NCBI GenBank assembly: GCA_945867445.1
Contig: CAMBID010000069.1
Location: 1 to 5,214 of the forward strand
DNA from: an uncultured Clostridia bacterium
GTDB lineage: Bacteria > Bacillota > Clostridia > Oscillospirales > Oscillospiraceae
DNA length: 5,214 bases
Reading direction: 5' to 3'
Shown: piece after piece, positions 1 to 5,058 of the stretch
Layout: every line of letters starts with the position of its first letter
Position numbering within the stretch: the stretch's first letter is position 1
Position numbers and translations under genes: made by a program
The notes under the pieces: generated by a model
What the model was told of the DNA's origin: nothing
Database searches by the model: none
What the model saw: only the letters and a program-made list of their open reading frames with translations

Positions 1-885
1 GGCCAGAATGAGCTGACGCAGGGGGCAGCCGCCCAGCAGGACGGAGCCCCAGCCCGACACTGCCATGCCCAGGAAAGACCAGAGGTACTGGCTGTGGGCC
101 ACCGGCTGGGACAGGGCGGAGAGGTTATACTTGTGCAGGATCAGGTTGCCGATGGTAACGGTGATCCAGATGGCCAGGAAGCCGGAGAGCAGGGTGAAGT
201 CCTTCAGCAGGATGACGTCCCGCAGGCCGCCGGCCATGCAGAGACGGCTTCGCTGGCAGAGGGCGCCCACCACGAGGCCTGCCGCCAGGGACAGGCCCCA
301 GAAGGCGTGCATGGAGCCGGGGCCCGCCTCAGAGAAGCGCAGCAGTGCCGGGCCCGCCAGCAGCAGGACGAGAAGGGCAACCATGATGCCCGGGAGCACT
401 AACCCCTCGCCCGCGGGCAGCGCCCGGGCCCGGCCCAGGGAGAAGCCCTTCTTCAGGAACACAACGCCCACTAGGATGCCGCCCAGGAAGCCCAGAAGGC
501 CCGCAACCGCCGTCAGGTCGCCGCCGCCCAGCCGCAGCACCATCCGCAGGGGGCAGCCCAGGAAGACCAGCGCGCCGATCATTACCACCAGGCCCAGCAA
601 GAAGCGCACGGCGGGGGAGGACCCGGCCCGGGCGCGGAATTCCTTCGCCGCGAGAGCCGCGCAGAGGGAGCCCAGCACGAGGCCGATGATCTCGGGCCGG
701 ACGTACTGTACCTTTCCGGCGCTGTGGAGACCGATGGCGCCTGCGATATCCCGCAGGAAGCAGGCGATGCAGAAGCCCATGTTGCCGGGGTTTCCGTGGG
801 CCGTCAGCACCAGGGCCGCGATGCCGATGACCACGCCGGTGAGCAGGATCATGCCGTGCTCCCGGAACCAGTTGGTTTTTTCCAT
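1..885 (-). CDS. yedE: YedE-family selenium/sulfur transporter (3' end outside window)
   Basis: Putative inner-membrane transporter of the YeeE/YedE family, a group tied to thiosulfate uptake and, in selenium-using bacteria, to a presumed selenium compound. The reading frame runs from ATG at 885-883 to the left edge without a stop, giving 295 residues; about 60 more would be expected from the family length of roughly 350. The protein is mostly hydrophobic segments. Family cysteine motifs occur in two related sets, a sign of internal duplication: GFCIACFLRD (residues 38-46, Cys39 and Cys42) with GCPLR (110-114), then SRLCMAGGLRD (213-223, Cys216) with GCPLR (286-290). The residues around GKVQYVRPEI (58-66) resemble the selenium-associated YedE subgroup. 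The start is fixed by AGGAGG seven bases upstream. It lies 71 bases downstream of the DUF3343 gene on the same strand, probably in one operon. The family is near certain; selenium rather than sulfur as substrate is inferred from the neighbour. Confidence 0.9.
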   Translation of the reverse strand, partial: MEKTNWFREHGMILLTGVVIGIAALVLTAHGNPGNMGFCIACFLRDIAGAIGLHSAGKVQYVRPEIIGLVLGSLCAALAAKEFRARAGSSPAVRFLLGLVVMIGALVFLGCPLRMVLRLGGGDLTAVAGLLGFLGGILVGVVFLKKGFSLGRARALPAGEGLVLPGIMVALLVLLLAGPALLRFSEAGPGSMHAFWGLSLAAGLVVGALCQRSRLCMAGGLRDVILLKDFTLLSGFLAIWITVTIGNLILHKYNLSALSQPVAHSQYLWSFLGMAVSGWGSVLLGGCPLRQLILA

Positions 886-892
886 GTGTTCT

Positions 893-898
893 CCTCCT
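893..898 (-). promoter_or_regulatory. Ribosome binding site of yedE
   Basis: A perfect AGGAGG on the minus strand, seven bases before the ATG at 885-883. It supports this start, which matters because the gene is cut by the window edge. Confidence 0.85.
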
Positions 899-911
899 AA
901 AATCTCGGCTT

Positions 912-937
912 TCGGTATTCTTTCAATAGAATATCGA
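912..937. promoter_or_regulatory. AT-rich inverted repeat upstream of yedE, candidate operator
   Basis: Ten-base arms at 912-921 and 928-937 are complementary at nine positions around a six-base spacer. The core reads TATTCT, six bases, AGAATA (916-933). It is AT-rich inside GC-rich surroundings and sits in the 71-bp gap before yedE. No T-run follows on either strand, so it is not a standard terminator. A near copy overlaps the promoter of the DUF3343 gene at 1215-1232, which favours a protein binding site. The regulator is unknown. Confidence 0.45.
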
Positions 938-956
938 TTGGCAAAAAAGAGGGACC

Positions 957-1193
957 TCAGAGCTCCATGGCGTAGACGCCGTCAAAGCCCAGCGAGCGCT
1001 GGCGCAGGGCTTCCTCCGCCGCGCCGCCCGCCTCCGCCGGAGCGGACCAGGCAAGACCGCAGTCCGAGGTCAGCCGCCGGGGCACGGTGATGAGCTTTCC
1101 CGGCAACGCCAGCTCCCGGAAGAGCCGCTCCGCAGCCATGGCCTCCGCTGTGGTGTGGAAGGTGATGACCGTCCGCGCTTCCGGTTTCTGCAT
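957..1193 (-). CDS. DUF3343 protein, putative Se/S carrier-like
   Basis: Small cytosolic protein of 78 residues that matches the DUF3343 family. Members are commonly found beside yedE, yedF, selD or cysteine desulfurase genes and are annotated as putative selenium/sulfur carriers; the biochemical role is not established. Visible hallmarks are an N-terminal beta strand with TVITFHTTAEAMAAERLF (residues 8-25), a central PGKLITVPRRLTSDCGLAW (31-49) and a C-terminal strand GVYAMEL. The single cysteine, Cys45 in SDCG, is the conserved one and the likely carrier residue. The ATG at 1193-1191 is chosen because AAGGAG lies eight bases upstream and a promoter lies just beyond it; the frame is open further upstream to 1328, but that stretch would be read through the promoter. 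The gene is followed by yedE on the same strand after 71 bases. No yedF (TusA-like) gene lies between them; it may lie past the left edge. Confidence 0.88.
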   Translation of the reverse strand: MQKPEARTVITFHTTAEAMAAERLFRELALPGKLITVPRRLTSDCGLAWSAPAEAGGAAEEALRQRSLGFDGVYAMEL

Positions 1194-1214
1194 GGGTTCC
1201 TCTCCTTCTGCCGT

Positions 1215-1232
1215 TGTTCTATGGAAAGAATA
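1215..1232. promoter_or_regulatory. Second copy of the yedE-upstream palindrome, overlapping a -10 box
   Basis: On the minus strand this reads TATTCT, TTCCAT, AGAACA. It matches 16 of 18 positions of the site at 916-933 (TATTCT, TTCAAT, AGAATA, read on the plus strand). The half-sites here are complementary at five of six positions. The TATTCT half is the predicted -10 of the DUF3343 promoter, so a bound protein would block RNA polymerase. This is a candidate operator; its function is inference. Confidence 0.4.
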
Positions 1233-1255
1233 GCATGTCCGGGATGGAAAAGCAA
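1227..1255 (-). promoter_or_regulatory. Sigma-A-like promoter for the DUF3343-yedE unit
   Basis: On the minus strand, a -35 candidate TTGCTT (1255-1250) is followed by a 17-base spacer and TATTCT (1232-1227). The -10 is preceded by TG plus one base, an extended -10 feature. The start of transcription would be near 1220, giving a leader of about 27 bases with the AAGGAG ribosome site. The -35 is a modest match; the spacing and extended -10 are good. Confidence 0.6.
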
Positions 1256-1258
1256 GAA

Positions 1259-1272
1259 AAAGGTCGACCTTT
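1259..1272. promoter_or_regulatory. 14-bp perfect palindrome next to the -35 box
   Basis: AAAGGTCGACCTTT is a perfect palindrome with no spacer. It ends four bases upstream of the -35 of the minus-strand promoter. This placement suits an activator or repressor site, but a palindrome of this size can occur by chance and no regulator is recognised. Confidence 0.35.
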
Positions 1273-1347
1273 CCGTGACCCGATTTGAGGATCACGGTTT
1301 CGGAGAAATTCCGCCCGGAGTTGTCCACTGATGGCGGACAGCTGCGA

Positions 1348-1370
1348 TATCCCTCGGGCCCCGGGGGATG
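1348..1370. repeat. Strong GC-rich hairpin
   Basis: Bases 1348-1357 can pair with 1361-1370 around a three-base loop, forming ten pairs that include two G-T type wobbles. On the plus strand the stem is followed by CTTTTCC, a weak terminator-like tail. No plus-strand gene upstream is visible that would need one. Two smaller hairpins follow at 1376-1391 and 1403-1418. Confidence 0.4.
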
Positions 1371-1402
1371 CTTTTCCGCCTTTCCCGGCGGGGCGGTACC
1401 CT

Positions 1403-1418
1403 CCGGCCTTCCGGCCGG
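1403..1418. repeat. Small GC hairpin with TTCC loop
   Basis: CCGGCC (1403-1408) pairs perfectly with GGCCGG (1413-1418) around a TTCC loop. It is the third hairpin in a 70-bp run and could be part of a structured RNA or simply a result of high GC. Confidence 0.3.
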
Positions 1419-1451
1419 GCAGCAGACCTGGCGCCTTTTCCGGCAAGTTCA

Positions 1452-1502
1452 GGCGGGAAGGACGCGCAGTGTAGGCAGGAAGCCGGCGGGAAGAACGCGC
1501 AG
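1452..1502. repeat. Pair of 18-bp direct repeats
   Basis: Bases 1452-1469 and 1485-1502 agree at 17 of 18 positions (GGCGGGAAGRACGCGCAG), with starts 33 bases apart. A shorter related piece GGCAGGAAG lies between them at 1474-1482. The second copy ends four bases before the -35 of the ymfF promoter. This could be a tandem regulator site or a small duplication. Confidence 0.5.
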
Positions 1503-1506
1503 GGAC

Positions 1507-1536
1507 TTGCGTGAGGACGGGAAGCCGTGGTATACT
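1507..1536 (+). promoter_or_regulatory. Promoter of the ymfF-ymfH-lgt-potC operon
   Basis: TTGCGT (1507-1512), an 18-base spacer, then TATACT (1531-1536), which matches the -10 consensus at five of six bases. TG plus one base directly precedes the -10 (extended -10). Transcription would begin near 1543, leaving a leader of about 70 bases before ymfF. It is the only good plus-strand promoter I see upstream of the operon. Confidence 0.65.
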
Positions 1537-1554
1537 ATTTCATTAGAATTTTGC

Positions 1555-1576
1555 CGCGCCGGGGACCTCCGGCGCG
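1555..1576 (+). promoter_or_regulatory. Leader hairpin of the operon mRNA
   Basis: CGCGCCGG (1555-1562) and CCGGCGCG (1569-1576) form a perfect 8-bp stem with loop GGACCT. It lies in the predicted 5' leader about 12 bases after the start of transcription. There is no T-run after it, so it is not an intrinsic terminator by itself. It may stabilise the mRNA or influence ribosome access; its role is unknown. Confidence 0.45.
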
Positions 1577-1613
1577 AGGAACAGCGCCCGGCGGGGCGGG
1601 GAAGGGGCCTGAT

Positions 1614-2876
1614 ATGGTACGGAAGGAACTGATGGAGGGGGTCAACCTCACCTACCTCCCGGCAAGGAAATTCAAGACGGGACTGCTCAGCGCCCATTTC
1701 CTGACGCCCCTGGAGGAGGGCAGCGCCGGGATGCGGGCCCTTTTGCCGGCGGTGCTGCGCCGGGGCACCGTGGGGTCCCCGGACATGGGGGCCATCAGCG
1801 CAAGGCTGGACCGCCTCTACGGCGCGGAGCTGGACTATACTGTTCGGAAGAAGGGCGAGTGCCAGTGCATCGGTTTTGTGGGGAGCTTTATCGACGACGC
1901 CTACGCCCTGGGCGGGGAGAAACTTCTGGAACCCGTGGCGGAGTTGATGGGGGAGATGATCCTGGAGCCCGTTACCCGCGGCGGCCGGTTCCTGCCGGAC
2001 TATGTGGAGAGCGAGCGGGACAACCTGGCGGACGCCATCCGCTCCATCCGCAACGACAAGCGGGACTGGGCAGAGCTGCGCCTTCTGCGGGAGCTCTGCG
2101 CCGGGGAGGCCTACGGCGTCAGCCGCCTGGGGGACGAGCGCAGCGTGGAGCGGATCTCGGGCCAGAAGCTCTACGCGGAGTACGCGCGGCTCATCGCCTC
2201 CGCGCCCATGGAAATCTTTTACTGCGGCAGCGCGGAGCGGACAAGGGTGGAGGACGCCCTGCTGAACGCCCTCTCCGCCCTGCCCCGGCGGGGCGTTGCC
2301 CCCATCCCGGAGACGGAGCGCCACAGCCTCCGGGGAGAAGCGAAAGTGGTCCGGGAGGGTATGGATGTGACCCAGGGAAAGCTGGGTATGGGCTTTGCCT
2401 GTACTTCGGAGGACGAGAGCGCCCTGCTGCTGGGGAATCTGCTCTTCGGAGGATCCAGCAACTCCAAGCTCTTCCTGAACGTGCGGGAGAAGCTGTCTCT
2501 CTGCTACTACGCCTCCTCCCTCTATCACCGGCGGAAGGGGCTCATCACCGTGTCCTCCGGGGTGGAGTTTGCGGACTTCCCCCGGGCCTATGAGGAGATA
2601 TTGGCGCAGCTCACGGCTCTCAGCCGCGGAGAGGTGGAGCCCTGGGAGCTGGAGGCGGCGCGGGGCGTCCTTCGCAGCGCCTACGCCGCCATGGAGGATT
2701 CCCAGGGGCGGCTGGAGAACTTCTACCTGGGACAGGCCATCGAGGGGCGAAGCGACTCCCCGGAGGACCTTGCCCGGGAGATGGAGGAGACCCCGGCGGA
2801 GCGGATCTTCCGGGCTATGAGCTCGGTGAAGCTGGATACCGTCTACTATCTGGAGCGGAAGGAGGAAAAGACATGA
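1614..2876 (+). CDS. ymfF: M16 peptidase-like protein YmfF, without zinc site
   Basis: A 420-residue member of the M16B (pitrilysin/processing-peptidase-like) family, matching the YmfF branch (also written YfmF in databases), which in B. subtilis is linked to 5-aminopentanol modification of elongation factor P. Opening residues KELMEGVNLTYLPARKFKTGLL (4-25) are typical of the group. Where active M16 enzymes carry HxxEH, this protein has ALLPAVLRRGT (42-52), so it cannot bind catalytic zinc. Its C-terminal half keeps the substrate-binding Arg/Tyr motif in SSNSKLFLNVREKLSLCYY (281-299; Arg291, Tyr298/299). It therefore looks like the non-catalytic partner of the next gene, with which it overlaps by ATGA. 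The ATG at 1614 is preceded by GGAAGGGG at six bases. A second ATG at 1632, with GGAAGGA four bases before it, is a real alternative but would remove conserved N-terminal residues. An in-frame GTG at 1527 sits at the -10 box and is rejected. Confidence 0.9.
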   Translation: MVRKELMEGVNLTYLPARKFKTGLLSAHFLTPLEEGSAGMRALLPAVLRRGTVGSPDMGAISARLDRLYGAELDYTVRKKGECQCIGFVGSFIDDAYALGGEKLLEPVAELMGEMILEPVTRGGRFLPDYVESERDNLADAIRSIRNDKRDWAELRLLRELCAGEAYGVSRLGDERSVERISGQKLYAEYARLIASAPMEIFYCGSAERTRVEDALLNALSALPRRGVAPIPETERHSLRGEAKVVREGMDVTQGKLGMGFACTSEDESALLLGNLLFGGSSNSKLFLNVREKLSLCYYASSLYHRRKGLITVSSGVEFADFPRAYEEILAQLTALSRGEVEPWELEAARGVLRSAYAAMEDSQGRLENFYLGQAIEGRSDSPEDLAREMEETPAERIFRAMSSVKLDTVYYLERKEEKT

Positions 2877-4168
2877 GGGAGAGCTTTTATGAGCGGATCG
2901 GGGAGTCCTGCCCGCGGGAGAAGTTGGCGAATGGGCTCTCTGTCTGCGTCGTCCCCAAGCCGGGCTACCGGCGCAAGTACGCCTTCTTCGCCGCCCGCTA
3001 CGGCGGAATGGATGTCCGCTTCCGTCTGGACGGGCAGTGGCGGGACACCCCGGCGGGCATTGCCCACTACCTGGAGCACAAGATGTTTGACACCAAGGAC
3101 GGCAGCGCCATGCAGGACCTGGCGAAAAACGGAGCCGAGCCCAACGCCTTCACCGCCAGCGCCATGACGGGCTACTACTTTGACTGCACGGAGCATTTTG
3201 AGGAGAACCTGAAGATCCTGCTGCGCTTCGTCTCCACCCCCTACTTCACCCAGGAGAGCGTGGAGAAGGAGCGGGGCATCATCGGCCAGGAGATCCGAAT
3301 GGTGGAGGACAACCCGGACTGGCAGATCTACCAGCAGCTGCTGCAGGCGCTGTACGCAAGGCACAGCTGCCGCATCCCCATCGCCGGGACGGTGGAGAGC
3401 ATCGCGGACATCACGCCGCAGACCCTTTACGACTGCCACAAGGCGTTTTACACTCCCGGCAACATGGTGCTCACTGTGGTGGGGGACGTACGGCCGGAGC
3501 GGGTCTTTGAGGCGGCGGAGCGCATCCTGCCCCGGGAGAGCGGCCCGGAGATCGAGAGAGACTACGGCCGGGAGCCGGAGGCGGTCTGCCGGCGGGAGAG
3601 CGTGCGCCGGATGGAGGTCTCGGCGCCCCAATTCCTGCTGGGCTTCAAATGTCCGGCGCCGGAGCTGGGCGAGAGTGGGTACCGGACGGAGCTTCTGGGG
3701 GACCTTGCCTGGGATATCCTGCTGGGGGAGTCCAGCCCCCTCTACCAGCGGCTCTATGAGGACGGGACCATCAACGGCAGCTTCGGCGGGGCCTTCGACA
3801 CCCTGCCGGGGGCGGCCTGCCTCTACGCCGGCGGCGACTGCAAGGAACCCGGGAAGGTGGCGGAGGCCATTTTGCGGGAGACGGAGCGGCTGGACCGGGA
3901 GGGCATTGATCCCGACTACTGGCAGCGAATGCGGCGGGCGGCCTTCGGAAGCACCCTGCGGGGGCTCAACTCCTTTGAGAACATCGCCGTGGGGCTGGCG
4001 GAGGGCTATTTCCAGGGCTATGATGCGTTCCACTTCCCCCGGATCTATGAGAGCATTCGTCAGGAGGATATCCTGACATTCCTTCGGGAAAACGTGAGGG
4101 AGGAGCGTATGGCCCTCTCCCGGATCCTCCCGGGGGAGCAGCAAGGGAAGGAAGGAAATAACGCATGA
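2873..4168 (+). CDS. ymfH: Zinc-dependent M16 peptidase YmfH
   Basis: A 431-residue cytosolic M16B metallopeptidase of the YmfH (YfmH) branch, of normal length. The inverted zinc motif HYLEH is at residues 65-69 (His65, Glu68 catalytic, His69), and the third ligand is probably Glu140 in KERGIIGQE. The substrate-site motif NAFTASAMTGYYF (91-103) is also typical. The C-terminal half holds LGESSPLYQRLYEDG, a degenerate version of the region where YmfF has its Arg/Tyr pair. The partner genes therefore appear to share one active site as a heterodimer, as in mitochondrial processing peptidase and other M16B pairs. In B. subtilis the orthologue is implicated in elongation factor P modification; the natural substrate is not certain. 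The start ATG overlaps the ymfF stop (ATGA), with AAGGAGG seven bases upstream, and the stop overlaps the lgt start in the same way. Confidence 0.93.
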   Translation: MRESFYERIGESCPREKLANGLSVCVVPKPGYRRKYAFFAARYGGMDVRFRLDGQWRDTPAGIAHYLEHKMFDTKDGSAMQDLAKNGAEPNAFTASAMTGYYFDCTEHFEENLKILLRFVSTPYFTQESVEKERGIIGQEIRMVEDNPDWQIYQQLLQALYARHSCRIPIAGTVESIADITPQTLYDCHKAFYTPGNMVLTVVGDVRPERVFEAAERILPRESGPEIERDYGREPEAVCRRESVRRMEVSAPQFLLGFKCPAPELGESGYRTELLGDLAWDILLGESSPLYQRLYEDGTINGSFGGAFDTLPGAACLYAGGDCKEPGKVAEAILRETERLDREGIDPDYWQRMRRAAFGSTLRGLNSFENIAVGLAEGYFQGYDAFHFPRIYESIRQEDILTFLRENVREERMALSRILPGEQQGKEGNNA

Positions 4169-5058
4169 CCATCACGAATACTGACATCCTGGCAAACTCC
4201 CCTATCAGCTTCCCCGGCCTTTTCGGGGACTGGGAGTTCACCGCCGACTCCGTAGCGCTGCACATCGGTCACGGCATCTACTGGTATGGCATCATTCTGG
4301 GGCTGGGCGTGTTCTTCGGCATGCTGCTGTGCCTGAAGCAGGCCGGGCACTACGGCATCCGGGAGGACAACCTGTTGGATCTCGTGCTGATGGGCGTGCC
4401 CATCGGCATCCTGGGGGCCCGGACCTATTACGTGCTCTTCTACCTGGACCGGTTCCGGAACGCCGACGGAAGCCTCAACTGGGGCCCGGACGGCGGCATC
4501 ATCGCCATCTGGGACGGGGGGCTTGCCATCTACGGCACCGTCATCGCGGTCTTCCTTATGGCGTTCCTCTACTGCAAAAGGAAGCACATCAGGCTGGGGG
4601 CCATGACGGACCTCTGCGTCATGGGCCTTATGCTGGGGCAGGCCATCGGCCGCTGGGGCAACTTCATGAACCGGGAGGCCTTCGGCGCGGAAACCACCCT
4701 GCCCTGGCGGATGCGGCTCACCACGGTCTATGGGACGTATGTGGAGGTGCATCCCACCTTTCTCTATGAGAGCCTGTGGAACCTGCTGGGGCTGTGCCTG
4801 GTGCTTTTCGTCATTTCCAGGGCCCGGCGCTTCGACGGGGAGAACACCGTGTTTTACTTCCTCTGGTACGGCATGGGCCGCTTCTGGATCGAGGGGCTGC
4901 GGACGGACAGCCTGTACCTTTTCAACTGGACCTTTATGGGCGAGCCCGTCCGGGTGTCTCAGGCGCTGAGCCTGGTGATGATGATTCTGATCTTCATCTG
5001 CATCGGCTTCATGAACCGCTTTACGGATTCCGAGGAGGAAGGAGTGGTGACGCCGTGA
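4165..5058 (+). CDS. lgt: Prolipoprotein diacylglyceryl transferase
   Basis: A 297-residue integral membrane enzyme that moves diacylglyceryl from phosphatidylglycerol to the lipobox cysteine of prolipoproteins, the first step of lipoprotein maturation. The Lgt signature is GRWGNFMNREAFG (162-174), containing the residues equivalent to E. coli Arg143, Asn146, Glu151 and Gly154. HPTFLYES (196-203) and GMGRFWIEGLRTDS (236-249, with Arg239 and Glu243) are the other hallmark stretches. The N-terminal membrane segment begins around IYWYGIILGLGVFFG (38-52). In the loop WDGGLAIYGT (116-125) a tyrosine (Tyr123) stands where E. coli has the important His103; Gram-positive Lgt proteins often vary here. 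The start ATG overlaps the ymfH stop, with AAGGAA seven bases upstream. The stop overlaps the GTG start of the next gene. Length and motifs look complete, so it should be active. Confidence 0.96.
   Translation: MTITNTDILANSPISFPGLFGDWEFTADSVALHIGHGIYWYGIILGLGVFFGMLLCLKQAGHYGIREDNLLDLVLMGVPIGILGARTYYVLFYLDRFRNADGSLNWGPDGGIIAIWDGGLAIYGTVIAVFLMAFLYCKRKHIRLGAMTDLCVMGLMLGQAIGRWGNFMNREAFGAETTLPWRMRLTTVYGTYVEVHPTFLYESLWNLLGLCLVLFVISRARRFDGENTVFYFLWYGMGRFWIEGLRTDSLYLFNWTFMGEPVRVSQALSLVMMILIFICIGFMNRFTDSEEEGVVTP

Larger units (their letters stand above)
1194..1613. other. Divergent intergenic region without a gene
   Basis: This 420-bp stretch separates the minus-strand Se/S genes from the plus-strand peptidase operon. 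From left to right it holds the DUF3343 promoter and its palindromes (to about 1272), a weak 6-bp inverted repeat CCGTGA/TCACGG (1273-1278 and 1292-1297), GC-rich hairpins (1348-1418), an 18-bp direct repeat (1452-1502), the ymfF promoter (1507-1536) and a leader hairpin (1555-1576). The open frames crossing it show no family resemblance, lack convincing ribosome sites and run through these elements, so I call no gene here. Confidence 0.7.

Noticed and set aside
65..1090. Long plus-strand open frame opposite yedE and the DUF3343 gene
   Set aside because: The translation is rich in Arg, Pro and Ala without domain features, as expected for the complement of a GC-rich gene. The minus strand encodes recognisable proteins.
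1..1193. Possible in-frame UGA selenocysteine codons in the selenium-related genes
   Set aside because: Neither gene has an internal UGA in frame. The conserved redox positions are ordinary cysteines.
1221..1235. CcpA cre-like sequence ATGGAAAGAATAGCA
   Set aside because: It matches the outer positions of the cre consensus but lacks the central CG, so it is not a convincing catabolite control site.
1527..1613. N-terminal extension of ymfF from GTG at 1527
   Set aside because: That start precedes the expected transcription start and overlaps the -10 box; the extra 29 residues are Gly/Pro/Arg-rich and unlike the family.
1285..1632. 115-residue plus-strand open frame in the divergent region
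   Set aside because: It lacks a clear ribosome site, crosses hairpins, repeats and the ymfF promoter, and shows no family resemblance.
1449..2528. 359-residue minus-strand open frame
   Set aside because: It is antisense to ymfF, has no recognisable motif and runs through the operon promoter and repeats.
2846..4144. 432-residue minus-strand open frame
   Set aside because: It mirrors ymfH almost end to end. The plus strand has the HxxEH peptidase motif, ribosome site and coupled overlaps, so this is a GC-driven shadow.
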